Below, piece by piece: positions 19,936-29,700 of a DNA stretch of 64,000 nt (position 1 is the first letter of the stretch; the number at the start of each line of letters is the position of its first letter). The position numbers and the translations under genes are program-made. The DNA is from Pseudomonadota bacterium (GTDB lineage Bacteria > Verrucomicrobiota > Verrucomicrobiia > Limisphaerales > SXTU01): contig RFVF01000007.1 in NCBI GenBank assembly GCA_009922615.1, positions 1 to 64,000 on the forward strand, read 5' to 3'. The notes below the pieces were generated by a model. That model ran no database searches and had not been told where the DNA came from. It saw only the letters and a list, made by a program, of their open reading frames with translations.

Positions 19936-21333
19936 CTAGTTCTCCGCGCGGACCGGTTTGACCGGAGCCGCTGTCCATAGCCAGCCCAGCACACCAAACG
20001 CCGTCCACGCCAGCGCCGGCACGTAGAGCCCAAACTCGACGAAGCTCTGCAACGCCCAGCCCAGCAATCCCAGCCACACGCTGAACAACGGCCAGTCACC
20101 GCGCGCGCGCCGACCCAGCACAACTATCGAGCCAACGATGAACGCGGTGAACGCCGCGCCACCCACCACACCGGAGTCGGCGGCCTGTTGGAGATAATCG
20201 TTGTGCGTGAGCCGCGAGGTCTCGACCTCCGGTGGCTTCTCGCGTTGGTAGATCCGGTAAAACGTCCCCGGTCCGGTGCCCAGCAGCGGGTGGCTCACGG
20301 CCGTGCGCCCGGCGACTTGCCAGCACGACCACCGCGACACCGTGCTGCGCGCGCCGTCGGCAAAGTAGCTTCGAAACTTCGTCGCAAAACCGACGCCGCC
20401 GACCACGACCACGATCAGCACCAGCGCGATCTTCAGCCGACGAGGCCAAGACAAATGCAACAGCGCCGCACCCGTCACGAGCAGCGCACAGAGCCAGCCC
20501 GCCTTCGATCCCGACCAGTAAAGACAAGCCAATCCCATGTAAGCCACCAGCCCGAGCAACACGCCGCGCGAAACGTTTTGCAGCCGCGCGCTCAACCACC
20601 ACGTCGTTGCCAGCGCGCCGGGCAGCAGCAACAGGATCGCCCCGGCGAAGGTGTTCGCCGTCACAAACGAGCTGAAGACGCGGTCCTTCTCGAGCTTGGG
20701 CCGCAGGTTGGGGTTGAGCGTGTAGCCGCCCTCGGGCGTGCGCGTGATTAGGCGGCTGGCCTCGAGCTGACGCAGTTGTTCTTCGGGCAATTCTTTCCAG
20801 CCGGTCTTTTCGTTGGCGTAGAAAAACTCCCGGCTCGCCGCCAGCCCGCCGTATTGCTGCCGAAAACCCGTGACCAACACCGCGAGCAGGCCGACGAGCA
20901 AGCCCACCCACAGCCACCGCGCGCCCAGCGAACTGCCCGCCGCGAGCCCCACCGCGAAGCACACGATCGTCGCGACGAACTGCGGCAACACGCTGCGCGT
21001 CAGCTCCGCGTCCACCGTCGTCGTGGCGGCGATGAACTGCCAGACCAGCCACACCAACGGCAGCACTAGCGCCCAGCGCGGCACAGCGGTGGGTCGCCGC
21101 CAGCGCACGGCGGCGAGCGCGGCAACGAACGCCAGCACGCCGTAGCCCCACGTCGCCGGCCATGATTCATCAAGCGCTTCTTGCAGCGTGGCGGGCGGCG
21201 GCGCGATGTGGTCAAGGATGACGGGATTGCCCAGTTTGAGCAGCGCAAACGCGAAGAATAAACCCACGATCCCCGGCCACCACTCGCGGCGCGCGGCAGG
21301 CGTAGCGGCAGGCTGGGTTGGGACGGCAGACAT
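19936..21333 (-). CDS. O-antigen ligase/polymerase-like membrane protein
   Basis: About 465 residues from ATG 21333 (another in-frame ATG 30 bases upstream is possible). It has about 11-12 hydrophobic segments. The Wzy_C-type signature is visible: a long periplasmic loop, then RWSCWQVAGRTAVSHPLLGTGPGTFYRIYQ and THNDYLQQAADSGVVGG, with the conserved G-x-G and H-N-D-Y-L elements of the WaaL/Wzy superfamily. Members join or polymerise glycans on lipid carriers in the periplasm. No polysaccharide cluster surrounds it, so whether it is a ligase or a polymerase is open. The segment with NEKTGWKELPEEQLRQLE in a loop is unusual in length. Confidence 0.82.
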   Translation of the reverse strand: MSAVPTQPAATPAARREWWPGIVGLFFAFALLKLGNPVILDHIAPPPATLQEALDESWPATWGYGVLAFVAALAAVRWRRPTAVPRWALVLPLVWLVWQFIAATTTVDAELTRSVLPQFVATIVCFAVGLAAGSSLGARWLWVGLLVGLLAVLVTGFRQQYGGLAASREFFYANEKTGWKELPEEQLRQLEASRLITRTPEGGYTLNPNLRPKLEKDRVFSSFVTANTFAGAILLLLPGALATTWWLSARLQNVSRGVLLGLVAYMGLACLYWSGSKAGWLCALLVTGAALLHLSWPRRLKIALVLIVVVVGGVGFATKFRSYFADGARSTVSRWSCWQVAGRTAVSHPLLGTGPGTFYRIYQREKPPEVETSRLTHNDYLQQAADSGVVGGAAFTAFIVGSIVVLGRRARGDWPLFSVWLGLLGWALQSFVEFGLYVPALAWTAFGVLGWLWTAAPVKPVRAEN

Positions 21334-21413
21334 TTGCCATACGCTAGCAATCGCCCGCAGCACAATCCAGCCCCGCCAGAATGTTCCACCCCGGCCCGCC
21401 GTCCATTTAAGCC

Positions 21414-22658
21414 ATGCGTTTCCTTGCTGCTGTCCTTGCGCTTACCACCACCGCTGCCGTCGCAGCAAATAACTGGCCTCGCTGGCGCGGCCCGCAGGAC
21501 AACGGCAGCACACTCACCGGCGAGTATCCGGTGAAGTTCGACGCCGACTCTGGCTGGCTTTGGAAAACCCCACTCCCCGGCAAGGGCTGCTCCACACCCA
21601 TTGTCTGGAACCAGCGCATCTATCTCACCGCACCTGTCGAGGGGAAGGATGCGCTGCTGGCGCTCGACTGGAACGGCAAGTCACTTTGGCAAACCACCCT
21701 CGGCCCGGAGAAGCCCGGCAAGCATCGCAACGGCTCCGGCTGCAACTCCTCGCCCGTCACGGATGGGCGTTCCGTCTTTGCCTACTTCAAGAGTGGCCAG
21801 CTCGCCGCCGTGGACTTCGACGGCAAGGTCCGTTGGCAGGCGAATCTCACCGACCGCTTCGGCAAGGACACCCTCTACTGGGACTATGGCACTTCGCCCG
21901 TGCTCACTGAGCGCGACGTAGTCGTGACTCTCATGCATCACGGCGAATCGTGGATGGCGGCTTTCGACAAGGCCACCGGCGTGCAGCACTGGAAAATCTC
22001 CCGCAACTACGTAACCCCGACCGAGGGCGACCACAGCTACGCCACACCCATCGTCACGCGCCACGCGGGCCGCGAAGCACTGCTGGTCTGGGGCGCGGAG
22101 CATCTCACCGCCCACGACGCGGCCGACGGGAAACTTCTCTGGTCCTGCGGCGACTTCAATCCCGAGGGCAATCGCAACTGGGTGGCTGTCTCGTCTTTCG
22201 TCATCGCGGGCGATCTCGTGATCGTGCCCTACGGACGGGGCTCGCGCCTGCACGGCATCAAGCTCGGCGGCAGCGGGGACGTGACTGCGTCACACCGCAT
22301 TTGGCAGCGCAAAGATACCGGCACCTTCGTGCCCACGCCCGTCGAACACGCAGGCAAGGTCTATCTCGTCCGCGACCGGGGCGAAGTCGAATGCGTCGAG
22401 CCGGCCACCGGCAAGACACTTTGGTCCGGCACGCTGCCCAAGAGCGGGGCGAACTACTATTCCTCGCCCAGCTTCGCTGACGGGAAGCTCTACGCCGCGC
22501 GCGAGGACGGCGTCGTCTTCGTCGCCGGAGCGAACGGGAAATTCGAGCTGCTGGCCGAGAACAACATGGGCGAGCGCGTCATTGCCTCGCCCGTGCCCGT
22601 GGCGAACCGCCTCCTGCTGCGCGGGGAAAAACACCTCTTCTGCATCGCAGCCAAGTAG
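21414..22658 (+). CDS. Secreted PQQ-like beta-propeller protein (BamB-like fold)
   Basis: 414 residues with a signal peptide (MRFLAAVLALTTTAAVAANNW). It holds a run of beta-propeller blades of the PQQ repeat type, with tryptophan docking motifs such as GKSLWQTTL, GKVRWQANL, GVQHWKIS, GKLLWSCG and GKTLWSGTL. The opening NWPRWRGPQDNGST is typical of planctomycete/verrucomicrobial exported PQQ proteins. No PQQ-binding dehydrogenase catalytic residues are recognisable, so it is more likely a binding or scaffold protein than an enzyme. It is divergent from the O-antigen-ligase-like gene, 80 bases apart. Confidence 0.85.
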   Translation: MRFLAAVLALTTTAAVAANNWPRWRGPQDNGSTLTGEYPVKFDADSGWLWKTPLPGKGCSTPIVWNQRIYLTAPVEGKDALLALDWNGKSLWQTTLGPEKPGKHRNGSGCNSSPVTDGRSVFAYFKSGQLAAVDFDGKVRWQANLTDRFGKDTLYWDYGTSPVLTERDVVVTLMHHGESWMAAFDKATGVQHWKISRNYVTPTEGDHSYATPIVTRHAGREALLVWGAEHLTAHDAADGKLLWSCGDFNPEGNRNWVAVSSFVIAGDLVIVPYGRGSRLHGIKLGGSGDVTASHRIWQRKDTGTFVPTPVEHAGKVYLVRDRGEVECVEPATGKTLWSGTLPKSGANYYSSPSFADGKLYAAREDGVVFVAGANGKFELLAENNMGERVIASPVPVANRLLLRGEKHLFCIAAK

Positions 22659-22775
22659 TTACCAGCCGCAGGCAGGTTCCTTGGCCTGTTTCGCAAGGTT
22701 GCGAAGGGCAAGCACGCTGCTAAGTGAGCCATGCGAAACCGTTGGAAATTCTTGTCCTGACAGGGTGGAGGAGTG

Positions 22776-23234
22776 ATGCGCCTGCACATCTCTTTTTCAA
22801 ACTTCGAAGCCAGTAACCACCGTCAGCCGAAGAACCAGCGCGGATTTACGCTGGTGGAAATCATGATCGTGGTGGCGATCATCGGGTTGCTGGCGGCCAT
22901 CGCCATTCCCAACTTTGTCCGGGCGCGGGCGCGTTCCCAAGCCACGGCCACTCTGCAAGAGGTAAAACTGGTGGACGAGGCGAAGCACCAATTCGCCATC
23001 GAGTATAATAAGCCCGGAAATTACACCCCGAAGGTCGCCGAAATTCGGCCTTACTTGAACCCCACTTCCCGGCTCTACAACACCACGCAAATCTCCAACT
23101 TCAGGGACATGTTTGGGAATGCGATCTTGATGGGCGATCTCGATACGCCCCCGCTCATCGACGACGCCACGCGGGACATGTTCCTCAGTGCGATCCCCAA
23201 CTCGGCGGCGTTGTGGGGTATTTACGCACGGTAA
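22776..23234 (+). CDS. Type II secretion-like pseudopilin
   Basis: 152 residues from ATG 22776, preceded by a strong Shine-Dalgarno GGAGGAG (22767-22773). The class III leader is cut by prepilin peptidase after Gly23, leaving Phe24 and Glu28 at position +5, then a hydrophobic helix FTLVEIMIVVAIIGLLAAIAIP. The mature part (PNFVRARARSQATATLQEVKLVDEAKHQFAIEY) matches the small pseudopilins abundant in Verrucomicrobiota. It probably joins a pseudopilus driven by a GspE-type ATPase such as the one at 8197. The rest of the head domain is not assigned. Convergent with the amidohydrolase ending at 23275. Confidence 0.9.
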   Translation: MRLHISFSNFEASNHRQPKNQRGFTLVEIMIVVAIIGLLAAIAIPNFVRARARSQATATLQEVKLVDEAKHQFAIEYNKPGNYTPKVAEIRPYLNPTSRLYNTTQISNFRDMFGNAILMGDLDTPPLIDDATRDMFLSAIPNSAALWGIYAR

Positions 23235-23274
23235 CTGCCCCGCGACTTGGAGAAAACAACACGGCGAAGTTCCG

Positions 23275-24182
23275 TTACGCCGTCCCCAGTCTGAACAAAC
23301 GCGCAGCATTGCGGCCGAGCACTTTTGCGCGCGCCTCGGAAGAAAGAAAATCAGCAACGCGGCGGTGCGCTCACGTTCCGCGCGGTAGCTTTCCGGCGTC
23401 GCCTTCTCATCGAAGCCACCGCCGTAGATGAGGCGGTCGGCTCCATAGGCGTCGGCGAGTTTGCGAATGACGGCGGGCAGCTCTGCCGCCTCCTTCGCGT
23501 CCGCTGGTGGTAGCGAAGAGAGCTTCATCACCACGTTCGGGAAGTCCGCCCAACGCACCACGCGGTCGTGTTCGGCCGCCGTGCCTTGGAAGGGTCGGCC
23601 CAGATGATCCACGATCACCTGCGTCTGCTTGAACTCGCGGATGAGTGGCTCGAACCCTGGCGCGTGGTTTGGGGTGAAGTGCAGTTGGACCGCCAGCCCG
23701 TGGTCACTCGCCAGCTTCCAGAGCTGGCGCAACTCGGGCTTGCCGAAGGGCGGCAGACGGTCGGCTTGAAAGGCGTGGATGCGTGCGGTCACAACAGGCA
23801 GCCGTTTGGCCAGCGCGGGCAACTGCTCCATCGAGCCGGGCCGGTCGCAGAAGACGAGCAGCGTGCCCTTGAGCCGACCCTTGCCGACGGCGAGGCAGTG
23901 TTCGAGATAGCGGTGGTCGTCTTGATACGGCTCGGGATGCACCACCACGGCAAAGTCCACGCCCGCGGCATCCATGAGCTTGAGGAGAAACTCCGGCGAG
24001 GTGGGCAGCTCCGGCTGGTAAGTGCCACGCGGGTGATAGGGAAAACGCGCGTCTGCCTTGCCAGCGAAGCAATGCGTGTGGGCGTCCACGATAGGAGCGC
24101 GGTTTTGCTTCGGTTCGGCGACTAGCGCCGCGAAAGCGCTCGGCGCGGCGACGGTGGAGCCAAGGAAGGTGCGGCGGTTCAT
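23275..24182 (-). CDS. Exported amidohydrolase (metal-dependent TIM barrel) with apparent C-terminal frameshift
   Basis: The Tat-like leader is MNRRTFLGSTVAAPSAFAAL, then the amidohydrolase_2 pattern: VDAHTHCF, VDFAVVVHPEPY, GLAVQLHFTPN, VIVDHLGRPF and RLIYGGGFDE. The frame as read runs past the natural end into the neighbouring pseudopilin. If one base is restored near 23350-23355, the next frame reads DFLSSEARAKVLGRNAARLF then RLGTA and TAA at 23275-23277, exactly the family's usual end. So the gene is either recently broken or the sequence lacks one base. Its start overlaps the G8-protein stop by 4 bases (ATGA), so the two are translationally coupled. Family members hydrolyse lactones or decarboxylate; substrate unknown. 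Confidence 0.82.
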
Positions 24183-26509
24183 GGCAGCACCAACTTGTGT
24201 CCGTTGCGCTCCGTGTTCCCCGCCTTGTCCCGAGCAGCAGCGGAAACTTCCTTCGTAGCGGTCAAGGTGACTTCCCAGTCCGCCACGCCCGCATGTTGCG
24301 ACACGAGCTTGGCCTTCTGGCCGTTCACCGTGACTTCGGCGACCTCGCCATTGTCCTGCGTCACGCCGCGCACGAGCACCTTGCCGTCGGTTTGCTTGCG
24401 GGCGGAGGTGATCACCGTCGCGGGCGGGAGATCGTCTACTGGCGCGAGCAGTTGTGGGAAAGCCACCGGCGCGGTTTTCGCGGCGCGCACGTCTTTGCCG
24501 GTGAACTTGTCCACACTCTGGTAATCGCCACCGGACATCGCCGCCGGGAACTTCACGCTCACCACCTTTGTCAGCTCGCCCGCCGCCGGGTAGCCGTGAA
24601 AATAATAGGCCACGGAGTTTTCCAACTTGTCGTTGCGCGGACCGCCACCGAGGTCCACGACCTTGCCCTGGCGCGACTCGCTGCCGGGCCAGCTCACGTT
24701 ACGGAAGTGGCCTGAAACGCCGGCCTTCGGCGAGGTGCAGGTCAACTGAATCAGCGGGTCGCGGCCTGAGCGGCAGTTGATGAGCTGCACGTTCTCGTAG
24801 GTAAAGTCGCCGTATTGAATGCTCTCGTCGTCGTGTCCGCGATTGATCGGCTCGGAGCTGACCTGCGTGAGACTGATGTTGCGATAAATATGCGCATCGT
24901 AGTCCGGGTGATATACGCCATAGACGCCGTTGCTCACCGTGAGGCCGTCGAGAAGGAAGTGCGACAGGTTCGGGCGCAGGACGTAGTGCGTCTCCCACGC
25001 GCGCAAGTTCCGCGCGATAAAGGGATGCTCGCGGTCACCGCCCACCGAGCCATTCACGTCATCGCCGAAGTTGAAGCTGTAGAGGCCCTCGCTGTGCGAC
25101 TCGTTATCCTCGAAGCGGAGGAAGGGAATCTTCCGCACGTCCACGCGCTCGCGCTCGCCGCTGGGCTGTAGCGTGTTCAACAGCGGGCTGAAGTTGCTAC
25201 GCTTGGCCACCTCGAAGTGGTAGCCGTATTGGTCGTTTTCACAGGCGACGTTGCGGGTGAAGGTGTTGCGTCCGTTGGCCCACCAGAAGCCCGCACCGTC
25301 GTTGTCATCGAAGGGCAGAACTTGTTTCGGCAAACGCTTCCCGTGATACGCCTGCACCGCGAGATTGCGGTCGAGCAGGTTGTATTGCTCCGTCGCGTCT
25401 TCGAGGAAGAACCCGTGGCCGACAGACTGGTAGCCGACACAATCGCGCACGACGAGGAAGTCCGTGCCGTGGATGGTAAGCCAGCGGTTGTGCGAATCCC
25501 AGATGCTCGCGCCCAGCACGCCGCTTCCGCGCATCGAGTCACGCACGAGATGGAAGTGGAGCGCATATTTGCCAAGCACGTTCTCTTTGCCGAGGTGGCG
25601 GAACTCCGCGTAGCTGATCCCACCGGTGCTGTCGCGGTGAAACATAGTGTGGCCGCGCACGCCGTCGGGCGCAGCGGACTCAATGGTGACGTTGCGGGAC
25701 AAGTTGGCGACCTCGCTGCGATAGTCGCCCTCGCCGAGATGCGGGTAGTCGAGCGCGCGGTCGAGCGTCACTTGGTCTCCGGCCAGCGCGGTGATGCGGC
25801 GCTCCTCGGTCTGCACCTTGCGCGGTTTGGCGGCGGACTGGCGGAAGGTGTTCCCGCTGCCGTAGCTCTCCTTGGAAGCGGTGATGATGACCTGATCGCC
25901 CACGCGCCAGCCAGTGACGGGGTCGGAGAGTTTCACGATCGGCTCGCCGGCCTTCACCGAAGCGCCGAGCTTGAGCCAAGAGCGGTTCAGCGGGGCACCG
26001 TGCGTGTCCCAACGGCCGCCGCAGTTGATGATCGCGGGCAGCGTCTCCTTGTTCATGCCCTCGAAGTGAACGAGCCGGATCAGCGTAGTGACGCCAGCGG
26101 GAATGGGCTTCTCCGCCGAGCCGATCTCGAGCAACGGCACCGCGCCGGCCTGCGCGGCGGCGGGCGCGTCCGCGTGGCAGTCGAAGCCGTCCTCGGTCGT
26201 CGTCTCGCCCGGCTCGATCTTGATGAGGCCGACTTCGAGCCGCGTGGACTTCTCGCGGCTGAACGTCAACGTGCCCGCGACGTGGATCATGCGGACGGCG
26301 TCCTTGCTCTGCGCGTCATACGTGACCGTGTGGCCCGCGCGAACCTGCACGCGGTCACCGGCCTTGGGCGCGCGACCGTTGACCCAAGTGGCGGGCGCGG
26401 ACCACGCACCGCTCTTCGCCGAGCGAGCATCGAAGGTGACAGGAGCGTTCTGGGCGAGGAGCGACGGCACGCTCAAGACCAGCGCGCCGAACAACAACAG
26501 GGTTTTCAT
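24179..26509 (-). CDS. G8-domain / CEMIP-like secreted right-handed beta-helix protein
   Basis: 776 residues with a signal peptide (MKTLLLFGALVLSVPSLLAQ). Residues about 30-160 look like a G8 domain: SAPATWVNGRAPKAGDRVQV, AGHTVTYD and VAGTLTFSR with regularly spaced glycines. The middle 250-520 resembles the parallel beta-helix of animal CEMIP/TMEM2 and fibrocystin-like proteins, with HLGKENVLGKYALHFHLV, NRWLTIHGTDFLVVRDCVGY, GHGFFLEDATEQYNLLDRN and CENDQYGYHFEV. The animal proteins depolymerise hyaluronan. The C-terminus ends in a small Ig-like domain (ADWEVTLTATKEVSAAARDKAGNTE). Coupled to the amidohydrolase, it probably belongs to a polysaccharide degradation operon. Substrate is not shown by sequence. 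Confidence 0.8.
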   Translation of the reverse strand: MKTLLLFGALVLSVPSLLAQNAPVTFDARSAKSGAWSAPATWVNGRAPKAGDRVQVRAGHTVTYDAQSKDAVRMIHVAGTLTFSREKSTRLEVGLIKIEPGETTTEDGFDCHADAPAAAQAGAVPLLEIGSAEKPIPAGVTTLIRLVHFEGMNKETLPAIINCGGRWDTHGAPLNRSWLKLGASVKAGEPIVKLSDPVTGWRVGDQVIITASKESYGSGNTFRQSAAKPRKVQTEERRITALAGDQVTLDRALDYPHLGEGDYRSEVANLSRNVTIESAAPDGVRGHTMFHRDSTGGISYAEFRHLGKENVLGKYALHFHLVRDSMRGSGVLGASIWDSHNRWLTIHGTDFLVVRDCVGYQSVGHGFFLEDATEQYNLLDRNLAVQAYHGKRLPKQVLPFDDNDGAGFWWANGRNTFTRNVACENDQYGYHFEVAKRSNFSPLLNTLQPSGERERVDVRKIPFLRFEDNESHSEGLYSFNFGDDVNGSVGGDREHPFIARNLRAWETHYVLRPNLSHFLLDGLTVSNGVYGVYHPDYDAHIYRNISLTQVSSEPINRGHDDESIQYGDFTYENVQLINCRSGRDPLIQLTCTSPKAGVSGHFRNVSWPGSESRQGKVVDLGGGPRNDKLENSVAYYFHGYPAAGELTKVVSVKFPAAMSGGDYQSVDKFTGKDVRAAKTAPVAFPQLLAPVDDLPPATVITSARKQTDGKVLVRGVTQDNGEVAEVTVNGQKAKLVSQHAGVADWEVTLTATKEVSAAARDKAGNTERNGHKLVLP

Positions 26510-26711
26510 GCCACCAGCGGACTGATTGGGACATCCGCTGATTCAACGTCTAAATCAACGTCAAAACGAACTGACAGCCAATGCCAGTGGGAGCAAATGG
26601 TCCCTCATCAGACGAACCTCCGCCGGAGCACGCCGAGCTGGTAGCTCCGGATCCCCTCACTAATTCAGCACGCGAATCTTCAGTCGTTCCTGCGCATTAG
26701 CATCGTTCGCA

Positions 26712-29700
26712 CTACCGCGTGTGCAGCTCCCGCTCCCGTAGCATCGCGAAGATCACCGGCGTGACCACGAGGATGTGCAGGAGGCTGCTGACCATGCCGC
26801 CGATCACGGGCGTTGCGAGCGGTTGCATTACTTCACTGCCGGGGCGGTGACTCCACATGATGGGCAGCAGGCTCGCGACGATGGTGGCGACGGTCATCAC
26901 TTTCGGGCGCAAGCGCAGGCGCGCGCCGTCTTTGATGGCTTGCACAAGGTCGTCGCGCGTGAAGGGCTGGCCGGCGGCGGCGCAAGCGGCTTGTTTCTTT
27001 GCCACCATCTCTTCGAGATATACCACCATCACCACGCCGGTCTGGATGGCCGTGCCGAAGAGCGCGATGTAACCCACCCACACGCTCACGCTGAAGTTGT
27101 AGCCCAGCAGGTATTGCAGAAACACGCCGCCGGTCAGCGCGAAGGGCACGGCGAGGATGACGTGCGCGGCTTCCTTCGCCGAGTGATAGATCACGTAGAG
27201 CAGCAGGAAGATGATGAGCAGCGTGCCGGGGAATATGTAGTAAAGCGTCTGCTGCGCGCGCACGAGGTTCTCGTATTCGCCGCTGTATTCGATGGTCATG
27301 CCGGGCGGAAGTGTCGGCTCAATCTGCTCTTTCACGCGGCGCTTCACGTCCTCGACGAAGCCGGTGAGGTCGCGGTCTTGCACGTTGGCCTGCACGAAGA
27401 CGCGGAGGCGGCCGTTCTCGCTCGCGATTTCGCTCGGGCCGGTCGTGCGGCGAATCGTCGCGAGCTGACCGAGCGGCATCTGCTTGCCGCTGGGAGTGGC
27501 GACGAGCACTTCACCGAGGCGTTCGAGGTCGTCGCGTTCGTCGCGTTGCAAACGGACTTGGATGCCGGTGCGCTCGCGTGGGTCCATGCGCTCGGCGGCT
27601 TGATACGTCGTGGAAATCACCTTGCCGCCGATGCCGGTCTCCACGGCGTCCATCACGTCCTGTGCGCGCAGGCCGAAGCGCGCCATCGCCACGCGGTTCA
27701 CCTCGACTTCGAGATACGGCTTGCCCTGCACACGGCTGGGCGCGACACCGACGGCACCCGGCACTTCGCGCACAACACGCTCGACCTCGAAGGCTTTCCG
27801 CTGCAAGTCATCGAGCGAGCCGCCGAGAATCTTCACGCCGACCTGCGCACGGATGCCGGTGGAAAGCATGAGAATGCGGTTCTCAATGGGTTGCAAAAAG
27901 CCGGGCACATAGCCGGGGACGTTTGCGAGTTTCTCAGTGAGTTCCGCGATGAGGGTTTCCTTCGTCGAGCCGGCGCGCCACTCGGGGTTGCGATAGACCG
28001 TCGGGATTTTGATGAAGCCGAGGTAAACGCGGTTGGTGGGCAACCACTCGGGCTTGAGCATGATGGTGGTCTCGATCATCTCGACGGGTGCGGGGTCGGT
28101 GGCGGTCTCGGAGCGGCCCAGCTTGCCGCCGACGCTCTCGACTTCCGGCAAGCTGCGGATCACGCGGTCCTGCCACGACATGACGCGTTTCACCTCGGTA
28201 AGCGAAGTGCTCGGCAGCATCACGGGCATGAAGAGGAGCGAGCCTTCGTTGAGCGTGGGCATGAAGTCCTTGCCGAAGCCGGTGAACGCGTGAGCGAGCT
28301 TGGGATGACCGGCTTTCTCGACGCGCTGCAACCACTCGCGCGGCACACCGAAAGCCATCGCGAGTGCAACGGTTAGCAGCAGCGCGGCGCAGGCCATCAC
28401 CGTCTTCCGCCAGCGCAGCGCGAGATCGAGGATCGGGTCGTAAATCGCGAGTAACACGCGCATGACCCAGTTGCGATCCTCCGAATGGAACGGGCCACGC
28501 ACGAGGATCGAACACAACGCGGGAACAATCGTCACCGCGAGAATGGTCGAGCCGATCATCGCAAAGGTCTTCGTGAACGCGAGCGGATGGAACAGTTTGC
28601 CCTCCTGACCGGACAACGCGAACACCGGCAGGAACGCCAGGATGATGATGACCATCGCGAAGAAGATCGGCCGGCCCACTTGCTGGGCGGAAGTGAGGAC
28701 GACGGCGAGGGTTTCCTCGGCCGTGAGGCGGATGGAGGAGGGCTTAGTAATTAGTGAGGGAGTGCTTGGTGGTGCGGACGCGGTCGGTGATGATGCAGCG
28801 CTTGCCTCTTCACCCCGGCCCTCTCCCCCGCTCGGGGCGAGGGAGGAGGACAACGCCGGGTCGGAGACCAGCGCTCCGCTCGAAGGTGTAACACTAACCG
28901 AACTCGTTGCCGGTGCGGATGCCGACCCCACTCCCGACGCCGGGTTACCAATCACTCCCGCATTAATTACTTTCCTCTGCTTCTCCTCCTCCGCTCGCTC
29001 GCAGTGCCGAATCACATTCTCCGTCATCACAATCCCCGCGTCCACGAGCACGCCGATGGCGATGGCGATGCCGGAGAGGGACATGATGTTCGAGCTGATG
29101 CCGAACTTCTCCATGAGGATGAACGACACGAGAATCGAGAGCGGCAGCGGCACGGTGACGATGAGGATGCTGCGGAAGTGCCAGAGGAAGATGATGTGCG
29201 CAAGCGTGACGAGGATGATCTCTTCGGCGAGCGCGTGCTTGAGGGTGTCGATGGTGCGCTCGATGAGTTCCGCGCGATCGTAGAAGGACTTGATGGTCAC
29301 GCCGGGCGGAAGGCTCGGCTGGATCTGGCGAATCTTCTCCTTCACGCGGTTGATGGTCGCGAGCGCGTTCTCGCCGTTGCGCATCACCACGATGCCGCCG
29401 ACCACTTCGCGTCCGTCCACGTCGAGCGTGCCGCGTCGGAAGTCGCCACCGATTTGCACGGTGGCGATGTCCTTGAGGTAGATCGGAATGCCACCGCGCT
29501 CCATCAACACGATGTTCTCCAAGTCTGACAGTGACTTCACGAGGCCGAGACCGCGCACGACGAATTCCATGCCGTTCTCCTCGATGACCTTGCCACCGAC
29601 ATTGAGGTTGCTCGCGCCGACGGCGTCCATCACGTCCTTCAGCGTGACCTTGCGCGCGCGCATTTTCAGGGAGCTGACTTCAATCTGATACTGCCGCACG

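Noticed and set aside
22797..23274. C-terminal extension of the amidohydrolase over the pseudopilin
   Set aside because: Explained by a one-base frameshift; the natural end is at 23275 in another frame.
26775..28376. 533-codon frame antisense to cusA
   Set aside because: Shadow frame, His/Arg-rich, no start signal.
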